Source: an uncultured Luminiphilus sp. (GTDB lineage: Bacteria > Pseudomonadota > Gammaproteobacteria > Pseudomonadales > Halieaceae). Taken from it: a stretch of DNA of 64,000 nt. A model generated the notes under the pieces. It made no database searches. It was not told the origin of the DNA and worked only from the letters and a program-made list of their open reading frames with translations. Shown piece after piece: positions 9,386 to 20,674 of the stretch (positions within the stretch are counted from its first letter, which is position 1; each line of letters begins with the position of its first letter). The translations under genes were made by a program, and so were the position numbers. Location: assembly GCA_943840615.1 (NCBI GenBank), contig CALSVI010000010.1, positions 1 to 64,000 of the forward strand, given 5' to 3'.

Positions 9386-10982
9386 TCAGCCAAACTGATT
9401 CATCGTGTTGTCATCGCCAGCAGCCTTCAGCGCTGCATCACCCGAGAAGTACTCTTTATGGTCATCGCCCATGTCAGAGCCCGCCATATTTTGGTGCCTG
9501 ACGCAGGCGATACTTTGACGGATCTCCTTGCGCTGCACACCCGGCCACGTAACCGAGCATGCCCGCTTCACCAAAATACTCCTTGGCGAGATTATCTGTT
9601 GAGAGCGCAGCCGTGTGATAAGTGGGCAGCGTGATGAGGTGATGGAAGATGCCCGCCTCGCGCGCGCCGTCACGCTGGAAAGACTGGATTTGCCGATCCG
9701 CCTCGATCGCCAGCTCTGTCTCGTCATAACTGGCATCCATCAGCGCCTCGCGATCATAAGCTGACACGTCCTGCCCGGCTTCGGACCACGCATCAAACAC
9801 CTGCTGGCGAAAGCTGAGCGTCCAGTTAAAGGACGGACTGTTGTTATAGACGAGCTTGGCATCAGGTACCGCCTCACGAATCCGGTTCACCATCGCGGCG
9901 ATCTGTCCCACATGAGGCTTCTCGGTCTCGATCCAGAGCAGATCGGCACCGTTTTGCAGAGAGGTGATGCAGTCGAGCACCACGCGATCTTCTCCTGAAC
10001 CCTTCCGAAACTGGAACAGGCCAGAAGCCAGCCGAGCGGGCCTGAGCAATTTGCCATTGGCCTTCACCACAACGTCGCCATTGGCGATGTCATCCGCGCT
10101 CTCGATGTAGTCGCCGTCGAGGAACCCGTTATACAGGTCACCCAAATCGCCGGGCTCCTGCGTCACAGCAATCTGCTTGGTCAGGCCCGCGCCCAATGAA
10201 TCGGTGCGCGCGACGATGACGCCGTCTTCAACACCCAGCTCCAAAAAGGCATAGCGAATGGCGCGAATCTTGGCGATGAAGTCAGCATGGGGCACGGTGA
10301 CTTTGCCGTCCTGGTGGCCACACTGCTTTTCGTCAGAAACCTGATTCTCGATCTGGATAGCGCAGGCGCCCGCCTCGATCATGCGGCGTGCTAAAAGGTA
10401 GGTCGCCTCCTCATTGCCGAAGCCTGCATCAATATCGGCAATGATCGGCACGACGTGCGTTTGAAACTCATCAATCTGATTGATAAGGCTTTTAACTTCG
10501 ACCTCGTTACCACCCTCTCGAGCCGCATCGAGAGCGCGGAACAATCCGCCCAGCTCACGGGCATCGGCTTGACGCAGGAACGTATACAGCTCTTCGATCA
10601 GGGCAGGAACCGACGTCTTTTCATGCATGGACTGATCGGGCAGCGGACCAAACTCGGAGCGTAATGCAGCGATCATCCAGCCAGAGAGATAAAGGTATCG
10701 TTTATCGGTATTGCCGAAGTGCTTTTTAATGGAGATCAGCTTTTGCTGCCCAATGAACCCGTGCCAGCAACCCAGTGACTGGGTGTAGTGCGCCGGGTCG
10801 TTATCGTAATCCGCCATGTCCTTGCGCATGATGGCAGCGGTGTAGCGGGCAATATCGAGCCCGGTCTTGAACCGGTTCTGAAGCCGCATGCGGGCCGCGT
10901 ACTCAGGGCTGATATCGGACCAACTGTTGGCCTGTTCACAGCTTTCTTCCAACGCTTTAATCGTGTCTGCGTATGACGACAT
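9386..10982 (-). CDS. aceA: Isocitrate lyase (long, Pseudomonas-type), with an apparent frameshift
   Basis: Isocitrate lyase cleaves isocitrate to succinate and glyoxylate in the glyoxylate shunt. The 531-residue length is that of the long Pseudomonas-type enzyme. Visible blocks are GCWHGFIGQQK, VPIIADIDAGFGNEEATYLLARRMIEAGACAIQIENQ, the catalytic-loop KQCGHQDGK, IVARTDSLG, and LVYNNSPSFNW. The frame breaks after MLGYVAG at a CCC run (9540-9542). The conserved ending VQRKEIRQSIACVRHQNMAGSD...NTMNQFG continues one base over to the TGA at 9386. The span is 1597 nt, a multiple of three plus one, as expected for one extra base. The start at 10982 (MSSYADTIKALEESC) follows GGGAG. It is divergent from purE. 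Confidence 0.92.
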
Positions 10983-11212
10983 GGTGTCTCTCCCACTGGT
11001 AAATGTTGCTGTCAGCGCAACGTCAAGAAGCCGGCAGTCTAGGCTCCGACCCATCATTTTCAAACCAAATAGAGGTCATACCTGCCATTCACTAAAAAAA
11101 TGATTAATGCAGTAGGTGTAAGGCTTCCCTTTAAGTTACGGCCGTTTCACCCTAGACTCCCGCCTTTGCCCGAGGCCCCGCGCAAAGGGTGTGTCTGTCA
11201 GGAGAAGACAGC

Positions 11213-11695
11213 ATGAGTGAACCGCTGGTAAGCATCATTATGGGATCCCAATCAGACTGGGAAACCATGCAGGCTGCCACCACCGTTTTGACGGACCTGG
11301 GTATTCCTTTTGAGGCTCGGGTAGTGTCGGCGCACCGCACCCCTGCGAGGCTGGTCGAGTTTGCCGAGGGCGCGGCTGAGCGCGGGATTCAGGTCATTAT
11401 TGCCGGCGCCGGTGGCGCGGCACATCTGGCAGGCATGGCCGCTTCCATGACTCACTTGCCTGTTATTGCGGTCCCCGTTTCCAGCAAGCAACTCAAGGGC
11501 ATGGACAGTTTGCTCTCCATGGTGCAAATGCCGCGCGGCGTTGCCGTAGCCTGCCAAGCGATCGGTGAACCGGGTGCCTACAACGCTGGCCTGATGGCTG
11601 CCCAGATCCTGGCCACATCGGACCCCGCACTATCGGAGGCCGTGCAGCGCTGGAGAGCGCAACAAACTGCAAACGTACCCGACGCCGTCGACTGA
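11213..11695 (+). CDS. purE: N5-carboxyaminoimidazole ribonucleotide mutase
   Basis: A 160-residue PurE class I enzyme that converts N5-CAIR to CAIR in purine synthesis. The signature [12 protein letters not shown] (about 8-19), [11 protein letters not shown] (about 40) and the glycine-rich [14 protein letters not shown] are all present. The ATG at 11213 follows GGAGAAG. The TGA stop shares one base with the purK start, so the pair is coupled, as PurK makes the PurE substrate. Confidence 0.97.
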   Translation: MSEPLVSIIMGSQSDWETMQAATTVLTDLGIPFEARVVSAHRTPARLVEFAEGAAERGIQVIIAGAGGAAHLAGMAASMTHLPVIAVPVSSKQLKGMDSLLSMVQMPRGVAVACQAIGEPGAYNAGLMAAQILATSDPALSEAVQRWRAQQTANVPDAVD

Positions 11696-12810
11696 TGCGC
11701 ATCGCCATCGCAGGATGCGGCCAATTGGCCCGAATGCTGGCTATCGCCGGCTGGGAAATGGGCCATCACTTTTCCTTCATTGCGGACCCCGGCGAGGGTA
11801 CCGATTGCGTTAAGGGTCTGGGGCCGGTTGTCGTGCGGGATGACAACCAAACCCCCGCTGACCTTTACGAGGCGCTGGGTGATCCCGACGTACTAACCGT
11901 TGAAAAAGAGCACGTTAGCGTACCGATGCTAGAAGGGCTCTCGAACCACTGCCTAGTGGCACCCTCTGCCGAAGCGATCAGGATTTGCCAGCATCGCGGC
12001 AGAGAGAAGACGCTACTGCAATCGCTGGGCATTGAGACCGCGCCATTTCATTTGGTTGACGATGCCTCGTCACTGGTCGATGCAGTCACTGCCGTCGGCT
12101 ATCCGGCCTTTGTTAAGTCCTGCGAGCAAGGGTACGACGGACAGAATCAATGGCACTTGCGAGACGGCGCCGCGCTGGAGGCCCTCGCAGCGCAGATGCA
12201 CTCGCTCCCGCCACTCGTGGTCGAAGGCGCAGTGCTCTTTGACAGAGAGTTGTCCCTGATCGCCGCGCGCGCTGTCAGCGGCGAAGTGGCGCTTTATCCC
12301 TTGGCCGAAAACCGCCATAGAGAGGGCATTCTGCTCACCTCGGAAGTGCCGGCAGCCGGTGTTAGTCCGGAAACACAGGCACAAGCGACCCATATCGCCC
12401 ACAGGCTACTCGAGCACTGGTCCTACGTGGGTGTGCTCTCCATCGAGCTTTTTGATGAGGGTGGCTCACTGCGCGTTAACGAACTGGCGCCCCGCGTGCA
12501 CAACAGCGGCCATTGGTCTCAAGACGCTGGCGTTACCTCGCAATTCAGTAACCATATTCGCGCCATTACGGACACCCGGCCTGGCGCCACCCAGCCCCAC
12601 TGCTACGCTGGAATGCTGAATCTGCTGGGACGCACAGCCGATACGACGCTCCTGCAGTCAGACGACGTGAGCCTGCACTGGTACACAAAGTCGGTGCGTC
12701 GTCGTCGCAAAGTCGGGCACCTCAATGTGCAGGCAACAGATCGCGAGCGGTTAAAGAAGCGGTTATCTGAGCTGGAAGCGGCGCTGTACCCAGCTGGGGA
12801 ACCGCTCTGA
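11695..12810 (+). CDS. purK: N5-carboxyaminoimidazole ribonucleotide synthase
   Basis: A 371-residue ATP-grasp enzyme that uses ATP and bicarbonate to carboxylate AIR to N5-CAIR. It has the N-terminal IAGCGQLARMLAIAGWEMG, DVLTVEKEHV, the ATP-grasp lysines in YPAFVKSCEQGYDGQNQW, VGVLSIELF, and the active-site block VNELAPRVHNSGHWSQDA. It overlaps purE by one base. Downstream is the convergent der gene with an 85-bp gap that shows no strong terminator. Confidence 0.97.
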   Translation: MRIAIAGCGQLARMLAIAGWEMGHHFSFIADPGEGTDCVKGLGPVVVRDDNQTPADLYEALGDPDVLTVEKEHVSVPMLEGLSNHCLVAPSAEAIRICQHRGREKTLLQSLGIETAPFHLVDDASSLVDAVTAVGYPAFVKSCEQGYDGQNQWHLRDGAALEALAAQMHSLPPLVVEGAVLFDRELSLIAARAVSGEVALYPLAENRHREGILLTSEVPAAGVSPETQAQATHIAHRLLEHWSYVGVLSIELFDEGGSLRVNELAPRVHNSGHWSQDAGVTSQFSNHIRAITDTRPGATQPHCYAGMLNLLGRTADTTLLQSDDVSLHWYTKSVRRRRKVGHLNVQATDRERLKKRLSELEAALYPAGEPL

Positions 12811-12895
12811 GCAAGGTGATCTGCCCTTGAGACAGCCGCGGCAGTCGAATGAGGATTCAACGAACGTCAGCGTGATCGTGCGAGCCTGAGTAGGG

Positions 12896-14323
12896 CTAAC
12901 CGTCGCGTTTTTTGTGGCGCGCTTTTTTTTCTGATTTCTTGATATGGCTCATCATGCGCCTGCGACGTTCCACCTGACGCTGGGTCAGCTTGTTTCGCTT
13001 GCCTGCATAGGGGTTTTCTCCCGAACGCAGTTCAATTCGAATCGGCGTGCCATGCAGATCCAGCTCACGGCGAAAGGTCTTCTCAAGATAGCGTTGATAA
13101 CTCGCCGGCAATGCCGCTGTCTGCGTGCCATGCACTACCACCACGGGGGGGTTTTGCCCCCCGGCATGGGCATAACGTAATTTAACGCGCCGGCTATTCA
13201 CCATGGGCGGCGGGTGAGTCGACACCGCATCCTCAAGGATCCGGGTGAGCCGCGGCGTGCTCAATGAACGGGTCGCTGCGTCGTGTGCGGCATGAATAGA
13301 GCCATAGAGCTTACCGACACCCGAACCATGCAACGCCGAAATAAAGTGCGTGTCCGCATAATCAATAAATTGGAGCCGGCGATGCAGTTCCGAGCGAATC
13401 CAATCACGCTCATCAGATTCAATGCCGTCCCACTTATTTAATGCGATCACCAACGCGCGGCCCGCATCGATACACTGGCCCAACAAGTGCAGGTCCTGCT
13501 CAACGATACCCTCGTGGGCATCGAGGATCAGAATGACCACCTGTGCATCGGCAATCGCCTTGAGCGTTTTGACGATCGAAAACTTCTCCACCGCTTCCCG
13601 CACATTTTTGCGCTTGCGCACGCCCGCGGTATCGATCAGCGTGTAGTGGCGTCCCCGGCGCTCGTAGTCAATGTAGACGCTGTCGCGGGTTGTGCCGGGC
13701 TCATCGAAGACGACAACCCGCTCCTCACCCAACAGCCGGTTCACAAGCGTCGACTTGCCCACGTTGGGTCGCCCGACAATGGCGACCCGAATTGCACCGT
13801 TATTGCCTGCCTCGTCATCGGCTTCAGCCAGTGCCGCCCAGGGGCTCAGCACGTCCGCTATCAGCTTTTTGACGCCGCGGTTGTGCGTCGCCGCAATACT
13901 GTGAATGTGCTCGACACCCAGCTGATAAAAATCGCTGGCGGCAATGTCTTCGCCAACACCGTCAATTTTATTCACAACAAGATGAAAAGCCTTACCCTGG
14001 GTTCGCAGGTAGGTCACCAAAGCCTCGTCACCGGGATGCAGGCCTGACCGTCCATCTACCAGTAGCAGCACGACATCGGCCTCTGCGATCGCGGCCATAG
14101 ATTGGTCCGCCATGGCCGCATCGATGCCCTCTTCTTCGCCCGTGATACCGCCAGTGTCGATAACGATAAAGGCGGTTTCTTCCAGTCGCCCCTGGCCGTA
14201 CTGACGATCGCGGGTAAGACCCGACAGATTCGCGACGAGTGCATCTCGACTGCGAGTCAGTTGGTTAAAGAGTGTGGATTTGCCGACGTTTGGACGGCCC
14301 ACCAAGGCGAGCACGGGGAGCAT
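12896..14323 (-). CDS. der: Ribosome-assembly GTPase Der (EngA)
   Basis: A double-GTPase protein of about 475 residues needed for 50S subunit maturation. GTPase domain 1 has [17 protein letters not shown] and NKID; domain 2 has [20 protein letters not shown] and NKWD. A KH-like C-terminal domain ([20 protein letters not shown]) ends in a basic tail. The start at 14323 ([16 protein letters not shown]) matches the family N-terminus; a longer in-frame extension to 14404 would run into bamB. It begins 4 bp after the bamB stop, the usual gammaproteobacterial bamB-der linkage. Confidence 0.97.
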   Translation of the reverse strand: MLPVLALVGRPNVGKSTLFNQLTRSRDALVANLSGLTRDRQYGQGRLEETAFIVIDTGGITGEEEGIDAAMADQSMAAIAEADVVLLLVDGRSGLHPGDEALVTYLRTQGKAFHLVVNKIDGVGEDIAASDFYQLGVEHIHSIAATHNRGVKKLIADVLSPWAALAEADDEAGNNGAIRVAIVGRPNVGKSTLVNRLLGEERVVVFDEPGTTRDSVYIDYERRGRHYTLIDTAGVRKRKNVREAVEKFSIVKTLKAIADAQVVILILDAHEGIVEQDLHLLGQCIDAGRALVIALNKWDGIESDERDWIRSELHRRLQFIDYADTHFISALHGSGVGKLYGSIHAAHDAATRSLSTPRLTRILEDAVSTHPPPMVNSRRVKLRYAHAGGQNPPVVVVHGTQTAALPASYQRYLEKTFRRELDLHGTPIRIELRSGENPYAGKRNKLTQRQVERRRRMMSHIKKSEKKARHKKRDG

Positions 14324-14327
14324 GGCG

Positions 14328-15500
14328 TCAGTTTCGCGCTTCGACGTCGTAGGCCTTGAGGCCGCCGTCGTTCGTGTAAACGAAGAGGCGGTTGCCCCGC
14401 GCAATCATATCCGCCCGGGCGCCATTGGAATCGACTTTGGTGCGACCAACAATTTCACCATCGACCTGCGAGAGCAGATGAAGATAACCTTCGAAGTCCA
14501 CCACCGCCACATAGCTGTTTACTGGGGTAGGCCTCGATAACTCGCGGAATCCGAGATCAATGTTCTGCCAACGCACTCCCTGCCCATTTCGCAGAAACGC
14601 GCTGACCGTGCCGTCGTCATCCGCAATATAAACATTGCCAAAGCCCACGCCCACACCTGATACCGACGATACATTTCGCTGCCATAGCCGCCGGCCTGAG
14701 CGAGTATCAATCGCAACCAATCTACCCTGATAACTCGCGACGTAGAGCTCACTGCCCTGTAACGCCATGGAGCCGTCAATATCGACAATGCGCTCAATCT
14801 CGGAGCGCCCCTGCGGGACTGCGACCCGGGCTTCCCACGCAACATTACCCGAGCGAAGATTAATCGCGACCACCTTGCCGTCAGCAAATCCGGCAATGGC
14901 ATTGTCGCCGAGGATCATGGGGGTACCCGTCCCCCGCAACGTCAATACCGGGACATCGCTGGTATAGGTCCAGCGCACCTCGCCGGTTTCATAGTCGAAA
15001 CCCATCAGTTTGCCGTCATAAGTTTGGGCCACGACATACCGACCGTCACCCTGAGGCGCCGAGAGCACTTCACCGGAGACCACCGTGCGCCAGACTTCTT
15101 CGCCACTGTCGGCGGACAGCCGCATCACCAGGCCTTCGGAAGCCCCTACGAAAATCGCATCGCGGTGATGTCCCACCCCTCCAGACAGGGCGAGGTCCAG
15201 ATCGTTCTTCCAGCGAACCCGGCCCGTATCGGCGTCGACGGCAGCCACTCTGCCCTCTGCCGAGGCCACATAGAGGCTATCGTCGACCAGAATGGGATTC
15301 ATCTTATAAAGACCATCACCCTGGCCATCGCCAACACCACGAGACCAGCGGCTCTTGAGCTTCACCTGTTCGCTAATTTTTTGCAGCTCAACGGGCTCAC
15401 GGGGATCAAAGTCATCGTCGCTGAACCAGCCTGTAACCGTGCTACAGCCTGCGCTGAACGCAAAACTTGCTAACAGAATTAAGCGACTTAGCCGACTCAT
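14328..15500 (-). CDS. bamB: Outer-membrane protein assembly lipoprotein BamB
   Basis: A 390-residue eight-bladed beta-propeller of PQQ-like repeats. It has a lipoprotein signal with a lipobox FSAGC (Cys19). Repeats of the type [47 protein letters not shown] and [12 protein letters not shown] are visible. BamB is the scaffold lipoprotein of the BAM complex in the periplasm. The start overlaps the yfgM stop by one base, and der follows closely. Confidence 0.96.
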   Translation of the reverse strand: MSRLSRLILLASFAFSAGCSTVTGWFSDDDFDPREPVELQKISEQVKLKSRWSRGVGDGQGDGLYKMNPILVDDSLYVASAEGRVAAVDADTGRVRWKNDLDLALSGGVGHHRDAIFVGASEGLVMRLSADSGEEVWRTVVSGEVLSAPQGDGRYVVAQTYDGKLMGFDYETGEVRWTYTSDVPVLTLRGTGTPMILGDNAIAGFADGKVVAINLRSGNVAWEARVAVPQGRSEIERIVDIDGSMALQGSELYVASYQGRLVAIDTRSGRRLWQRNVSSVSGVGVGFGNVYIADDDGTVSAFLRNGQGVRWQNIDLGFRELSRPTPVNSYVAVVDFEGYLHLLSQVDGEIVGRTKVDSNGARADMIARGNRLFVYTNDGGLKAYDVEARN

Positions 15501-16177
15501 CAGCTGGCATCCTCTGGGGTAACCGTTCCGGGTGAGGCGGGTAGACGCGTCTCAAGCGTGCGCACCTTGTTGTCAAGGACCGCACTGTACTGCCCTAACG
15601 CTGCAGCGAGATCGCGACCATCGCGGTAAGCGGTGAGCGCTTCGTCAGTGCGACCCGCAGCGAGATGAATATCGCCCACTGCCTGCGCATAAGCCACAGG
15701 ATAAGCCTCGCTACCCTGCGCCAAAATCGCCAACGCTTCGGGCTCTTTGCCCTGTGCCGCCAGCACGCGGGCCAACCGCAATTGAATTAACTGACCAATA
15801 TCCGAACGGGTATCACCGGCAGACAGTGCCCAGCGCAAGGCAGACTCAGCCGCGGCCAGGTCTCCCGTCTCAACTGCAATGCGTGCCTCAAGCATAGCGC
15901 CAAAGCGCGCATAGCTGGAACCGCCGTGTTCGTCCTTTAACTGCGCCGCCAGCGCCTGCAGTGGCTCGGTATCGCCGCCCTCAAGCTGAATCGCCAGCAT
16001 GCTCGCATAAACGTCTGAGGCTGCTTCAGCCTTTGATGCGCTAAAGCCCTGATACTGCTGCCAACCGACCGTGCCCAGTACCGCCACGACTACGGCAGCG
16101 ACGATGCCCTTGCCGTTTTCATCCCACCAGCGTTTGAGGGCCTCAAGATCTGCCTCATCCTGCATATGATCTGCCAC
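15500..16177 (-). CDS. yfgM: YfgM-like ancillary SecYEG translocon protein with TPR region
   Basis: About 225 residues. It has a short cytosolic N-terminus (DEADLEALKRWWDENGKG), one transmembrane anchor (IVAAVVVAVLGTVGWQQY, about 19-36) and a periplasmic TPR-like part. YfgM works with PpiD at the SecYEG translocon in E. coli. The WWxxxG N-terminal motif is typical of the family. It lies between hisS (15-bp gap) and bamB (1-bp overlap), the conserved family location. Confidence 0.9.
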   Translation of the reverse strand: MADHMQDEADLEALKRWWDENGKGIVAAVVVAVLGTVGWQQYQGFSASKAEAASDVYASMLAIQLEGGDTEPLQALAAQLKDEHGGSSYARFGAMLEARIAVETGDLAAAESALRWALSAGDTRSDIGQLIQLRLARVLAAQGKEPEALAILAQGSEAYPVAYAQAVGDIHLAAGRTDEALTAYRDGRDLAAALGQYSAVLDNKVRTLETRLPASPGTVTPEDAS

Positions 16178-16192
16178 GCGCGACTCCTTTTC

Positions 16193-17473
16193 TCAGACGC
16201 TATGTGCTTCTGCGAGATAACCCGCCAAAAACGTTTCCAGCTCGCCGTCGGCAATTGTCTGTTGCTCGGCATCGGTCCGCAGGGGTTTCAGGGTTACCTG
16301 ACTGGCCGATACCTCGGCTTCACCGTAAATCAGCGCCCACGTTGCACCACTTTTGTCGGCCCGCTTGAACTGACTCTTAAAGCTTCCCCCGCCCAAGTGC
16401 TGGACGATATCAAGATCCGGAAACTGCCGACGCAGTGCATCCAACCTCGGTAGGCTGTGTCGGTAGGCGTTTGCGTCCGCCGTGACGACGTAGAGATCTG
16501 CCGGGGCCGTGACTGTAATATCCAGCGACTGCATGAGCAAGATCAGTCGCTCTAGACCCACCGCGAAACCAGCCGCGGGCGTGTCCTTACCACCGAAGGT
16601 GGCCACCAGCGTGTCGTAGCGTCCGCCCCCACACACGGTACTTTGGGCCCCCAGGCGGTCGGTTGTCCATTCGAATACCGTTTTATTGTAATAGTCGAGC
16701 CCGCGCACCAGCCGCGGATTGACCGCATACGTTATACCCAGCAAATCCAGCTGACTGAGCAACGCCGCGAATTCTGCCTGCGTTTCGGTATCGAGATACT
16801 CCGACAATACCGGTGCCGATTCGAGCAACGCCTGCGTCTCAGGACTTTTACTGTCAAGAATGCGGAGCGGGTTGGTATCCAGCCGGCGTTGGCTGTCAGC
16901 GTCGAGCTGATCACGATGGCCCGACAGGTAGTCGACCAGCGCCTCTCTGTAGCGAGCGCGATCGGCTGCAGAACCGATGCTATTGACTTCGAGTTGCAGC
17001 GCATCATCCACACCGAGGCGTCGCCACAGCTGGCGACTGAGCGCAATCAGCTCGACATCCTGATCAGGCGTTGCGACCCCGAAAGCCTCCACTCCCAGCT
17101 GGTGAAACTGCCGCTGGCGACCCTTTTGGGGCCTCTCGTAGCGAAACATCGGCCCCATGTACCAAAGCCGCTGGGTAGTAAGGGCCAGATTATGTTGCAC
17201 CATCGCTCTGACACACCCTGCCGTACCCTCGGGACGCAGCGTCATGCTGTCATCATTACGGTCGGCAAAGCTGTACATTTCTTTTTCAACAATGTCGGTG
17301 ACCTCACCGATAGAGCGGGCAAAAAGATCGGTAGATTCAATGATCGGCAATCGAATTTCAGCATAGCCGTAGCTCGACAGTACCTCGAGGGCTGCCGTTT
17401 CCATTGACTGCCACAAAGGCGTGTCATCGGGCAGGATGTCGACCATCCCACGTATCGCTCGGTAAGTTGTCAT
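16193..17473 (-). CDS. hisS: Histidine-tRNA ligase
   Basis: A class II aminoacyl-tRNA synthetase of about 426 residues. Motif 1 region is GYAEIRLPIIES, motif 2 MYSFADRNDDSMTLRPEGTAGCVRA, the HisA motifs VRGLDYYNKTVFEW and TVCGGGRYD, motif 3 AAGFAVGLERL. A C-terminal anticodon-binding domain includes HLGGGSFKSQFKRADKSGATWALIYGE. The start at 17473 (MTTYRAIRGMVDILPD) matches the family; the open frame extends upstream into ispG without conserved content. The ispG stop is 10 bp upstream. Confidence 0.97.
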   Translation of the reverse strand: MTTYRAIRGMVDILPDDTPLWQSMETAALEVLSSYGYAEIRLPIIESTDLFARSIGEVTDIVEKEMYSFADRNDDSMTLRPEGTAGCVRAMVQHNLALTTQRLWYMGPMFRYERPQKGRQRQFHQLGVEAFGVATPDQDVELIALSRQLWRRLGVDDALQLEVNSIGSAADRARYREALVDYLSGHRDQLDADSQRRLDTNPLRILDSKSPETQALLESAPVLSEYLDTETQAEFAALLSQLDLLGITYAVNPRLVRGLDYYNKTVFEWTTDRLGAQSTVCGGGRYDTLVATFGGKDTPAAGFAVGLERLILLMQSLDITVTAPADLYVVTADANAYRHSLPRLDALRRQFPDLDIVQHLGGGSFKSQFKRADKSGATWALIYGEAEVSASQVTLKPLRTDAEQQTIADGELETFLAGYLAEAHSV

Positions 17474-17483
17474 GCCGTGAGCG

Positions 17484-18617
17484 TCAGAGTGTGCTGGAGA
17501 TAATGTTCGCTTCCCGCTCAGAACGAGCGACTTCGATCGCCTCAGCGCGGTCACGAATCACGGACTCGAGGTGATCAACAAAGTCCTGATTGCTGACTTT
17601 ATGATCCGGCTCCCCGTCGATATAGATCAGGTTACTGGGGGTCGCGCCCGTCAGCCCGACATCGGCCTCCCGCGCCTCTCCCGGCCCGTTAACAATGCAT
17701 CCAATCACGGCCACATCCATGGGCGTGCGGACATCCTCCAGGCGATTTTCCAGCTCATTCATGGTGCTGATCACATCGAAGTTCTGCCGCGAGCAGCTTG
17801 GGCAGGCAATAAAGTTGATGCCGTTGGCGCGCAGCTTCAGGCTCTTCAATATTTCAAAGCCAACCTTGACCTCCTCGACCGGGTCAGCTGCCAGTGAAAT
17901 GCGAATGGTATCGCCGATACCCTCCATTAACAGCATCCCCAGGCCCACCGCCGATTTCACCGTACCGCCCCGCAGGCCGCCCGCCTCAGTAATTCCCAGG
18001 TGGAGGGGCTGTTCAATCTGGTCGGCCAACTTACGGTAAGCCTCAACCGCCATAAAGATCTCGGACGCTTTCACGCTGACTTTAAAATCCTGAAAGTCAT
18101 GACGGTCCAGAATCTCGACGTTTCTGAGCGCCGACTCAACCAGTGCATCCGCGTTCGGCTCTGGATATTTGCGCATTAACTCTTTGCCCAAAGATCCCGC
18201 ATTAACCCCAATACGAATAGGAATACCGCGATCCTGACAGGCAGCAATCACCTCTCTGACCTTCGCCTCCCGGCCGATGTTGCCTGGGTTGATCCGCAGA
18301 CAGTCGACCCCGTACTCGGCGACTTTTAAGGCAATCTTGTGGTCGAAGTGGATATCGGCTACGACCGGCAACCCGGCACGCGGCCTAATTTCGCGAAAAG
18401 CCTCGGCGGCTTCCATGCTGGGTACCGATACCCGGACCAGATCAGCGCCTGCCTCGGCGATCGCGCGGATTTGCGCTACGGTCGCCTCGACATCGCAGGT
18501 CTCAGTATTCGTCATGCTTTGCACGGCAATAGGGGCGTCGCCACCGATGGGGACGTTACCCACCTGTATTTGTCTGCTGACACGGCGCTTTATGGGCGAA
18601 GGCTGGTTCATGGCCAC
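17484..18617 (-). CDS. ispG: 4-hydroxy-3-methylbut-2-enyl diphosphate synthase
   Basis: A 377-residue [4Fe-4S] enzyme of the MEP isoprenoid pathway that converts MEcPP to HMBPP. It has an N-terminal TIM barrel ([51 protein letters not shown]) and a C-terminal cluster domain with [11 protein letters not shown] and [16 protein letters not shown] supplying the cluster ligands. In many gammaproteobacteria rodZ lies between this gene and the pilus gene; here only 36 bp separate ispG from pilW and rodZ is absent. Confidence 0.97.
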   Translation of the reverse strand: MAMNQPSPIKRRVSRQIQVGNVPIGGDAPIAVQSMTNTETCDVEATVAQIRAIAEAGADLVRVSVPSMEAAEAFREIRPRAGLPVVADIHFDHKIALKVAEYGVDCLRINPGNIGREAKVREVIAACQDRGIPIRIGVNAGSLGKELMRKYPEPNADALVESALRNVEILDRHDFQDFKVSVKASEIFMAVEAYRKLADQIEQPLHLGITEAGGLRGGTVKSAVGLGMLLMEGIGDTIRISLAADPVEEVKVGFEILKSLKLRANGINFIACPSCSRQNFDVISTMNELENRLEDVRTPMDVAVIGCIVNGPGEAREADVGLTGATPSNLIYIDGEPDHKVSNQDFVDHLESVIRDRAEAIEVARSEREANIISSTL

Positions 18618-18653
18618 TATTCTCCCGCATCCGGTCTCCAGACCGGATACTTG

Positions 18654-19496
18654 TTATCGACTCTGACGCTCCATCCAGGCGCTGTACTCGGGCGAGTCCG
18701 GGTACAGATTACGCAATGCCAACTCATAGCTGCTCTGTGCATCCTGGTCGCCGGTTAAATCGGCAATTTCCAGTCCGAGCAGCAGTCCCCGCGGCGATTG
18801 CTGTGGCGAAACCGTCTTGTAGGCCCCATGATACCGCGCGGCTTCGTCAGTATCACCCGCTTCGAGACGCAGAAATCCCATTTCTAGCAGTGCCACTGGG
18901 TTGCGCCGATCCATCGACAGCGCCCGCGTAAAGGCCGCTTCAGCACCCGACGGATTGCTCAGCCTTAGCCTGCACAGGGCCAGGTTCACAAACGCCATAG
19001 GCCGACCGCTGTACAAGGTATCTTCAGTGACGCGATAAAATTCGCTCTCTGCCTCAACATAGCGCCCGCGTGAATACAAAAAGGCGGCATAATTGTTGCG
19101 TGCCCGAGAGAGCCCGGGATCGGTTTTCAGCGCCGCCTGAAACTGCGCTTCAGCCATTTCCACTTCGCCAGTGCTTTGGTAGACCAGCGCAAACGCTTCA
19201 AACACTTCCGCATTTTGAGGATCAATCTCCTGCGCCAGCTCGAGATTACGCTTGGCGTTCTCCCAGTCCCCCACACCGATATATTGACGGGCAAGCGCCA
19301 CCCGCTTGTCCAGCGTGGCGTCAGGGTCAGACGTCATTTGCGTGCCGCCGCTATACTCGGTCACGCAACCGGTTAGCGCGAGGAGCACTGCCATGATGAT
19401 CCCACCACGCAGCGCAGCGGTCAGGGCGCTCTCACGGGGCCATCGAACGGCGCGGCTCAGATTCGGCCGCAGCTTACTGCAGGGGTCAGTGGTCAT
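18654..19496 (-). CDS. pilW: Type IV pilus biogenesis/stability lipoprotein PilW (PilF)
   Basis: About 280 residues including a lipoprotein signal with lipobox LALTGC, followed by at least five TPR units (for example [27 protein letters not shown] and [32 protein letters not shown]). PilF/PilW is the pilotin that assembles the PilQ secretin. Translation may start at 19496, overlapping the rlmN stop by ATGA, or at the internal Met (about 19394) just before the hydrophobic core. Confidence 0.9.
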   Translation of the reverse strand: MTTDPCSKLRPNLSRAVRWPRESALTAALRGGIIMAVLLALTGCVTEYSGGTQMTSDPDATLDKRVALARQYIGVGDWENAKRNLELAQEIDPQNAEVFEAFALVYQSTGEVEMAEAQFQAALKTDPGLSRARNNYAAFLYSRGRYVEAESEFYRVTEDTLYSGRPMAFVNLALCRLRLSNPSGAEAAFTRALSMDRRNPVALLEMGFLRLEAGDTDEAARYHGAYKTVSPQQSPRGLLLGLEIADLTGDQDAQSSYELALRNLYPDSPEYSAWMERQSR

Positions 19497-20653
19497 CGCC
19501 CCGATTCCAACAGGCTATGATCGCTACGTCCAGCCCGATGACGCTCTGCGCGTCGCGTGCGGTCGACCACCTCGCCGACCAGTTGCCCGCAGGCGGCATC
19601 GATATCATCCCCTCGGGTCGTGCGCACCGTGACTACAAAACCCGCATCGGTTAGCACCTGCCAGAAGCGACTGACGGCGTTGCCGCTAGGGCGCTCATAG
19701 CCCGAATTGGGGAAGTCATTAAACGGAATGAGGTTAATTTTACAGGGATAGTCTTTCAGCAACTGCGCCAGTTCTTGCGCCAGCTCTACGCTGTCGTTGA
19801 TGCCCGCCAGCAACGTGTACTCAATAGTCACGACCCGCTTTTTATCCGACTGCGCATCGAGGTAGGCTTTAGCCGAGGCCAATAATCGTTGAATCGGGTA
19901 CTTGCGATTGATGGGTACGATTTGATTGCGCAAGGCATCATTGGGTGCATGCAGTGACACCGCGAGACTCACATCAGCCCACTCTGCGAGCCGGTCAAGA
20001 TTCGGGACGACCCCGGAAGTCGACAAGGTCACCTTACGCTTTGACAACCCGTAGGCCAGGTCATCGCACATCAGGCTCATTGCCGCTACGACGTTGTCAA
20101 AATTAAGCAGCGGCTCCCCCATTCCCATCATCACGACATTGGTGACGACGCGGCCTTTGCCTGACTGCCAGGCATCGTAGGAGTTAATGGCAAGCCACAC
20201 CTGACCAATAATCTCGGCGGCAGTCAGATCTCGCTGAAAGCCCTGTTTACCCGTTGAACAAAAAGTGCAGTCCAGGCTGCAGCCCACCTGAGACGACACA
20301 CACAGTGTTGCGCGATCCCCCTCTGGAATCAGCACCGCTTCGACGAGGCTACCGCCCTCTACCGCGATAGCCCATTTCCGGGTCCCGTCCTGCGAGTCGT
20401 GCTGCTCAGCGATGCTGGGTGGAGTGATCTCGGCGATTTCGGTAAGCCGCACCCTCAAGGGCTGGCTCAGGTCGGTCATCTCCGCGAAATCTGTCACGCC
20501 GCGATGATGGATCCATTTCATCACCTGCTGGGCGCGAAAGCGTTTCTCACCAAGGTCAATGAAGAAGGTTTCGAGCTGCTGCCGGGTCAGACCTAACAGG
20601 TTGACCCGATCGGTCGCCGGGGCCGTGACGATAAGCTGGTCTGCTGCAGTCAT
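19493..20653 (-). CDS. rlmN: Dual-specificity 23S rRNA/tRNA adenine-C2 methyltransferase RlmN
   Basis: A radical-SAM enzyme of about 386 residues that methylates A2503 of 23S rRNA and A37 of some tRNAs. The CxxxCxxC cluster motif is CSLDCTFC (Cys125, 129, 132), followed by [17 protein letters not shown], and the C-terminal reactive cysteine lies in DIDAACGQL. It is the first gene of the coupled rlmN-pilW pair, 21 bp after ndk. Confidence 0.97.
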   Translation of the reverse strand: MTAADQLIVTAPATDRVNLLGLTRQQLETFFIDLGEKRFRAQQVMKWIHHRGVTDFAEMTDLSQPLRVRLTEIAEITPPSIAEQHDSQDGTRKWAIAVEGGSLVEAVLIPEGDRATLCVSSQVGCSLDCTFCSTGKQGFQRDLTAAEIIGQVWLAINSYDAWQSGKGRVVTNVVMMGMGEPLLNFDNVVAAMSLMCDDLAYGLSKRKVTLSTSGVVPNLDRLAEWADVSLAVSLHAPNDALRNQIVPINRKYPIQRLLASAKAYLDAQSDKKRVVTIEYTLLAGINDSVELAQELAQLLKDYPCKINLIPFNDFPNSGYERPSGNAVSRFWQVLTDAGFVVTVRTTRGDDIDAACGQLVGEVVDRTRRAERHRAGRSDHSLLESGR

Positions 20654-20674
20654 GGCATCAGCGCCGGCTATGCC

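Noticed and set aside
16643-17407. 254-residue open frame opposite hisS
   Set aside because: hisS motifs 1, 2 and 3 are intact on the other strand.
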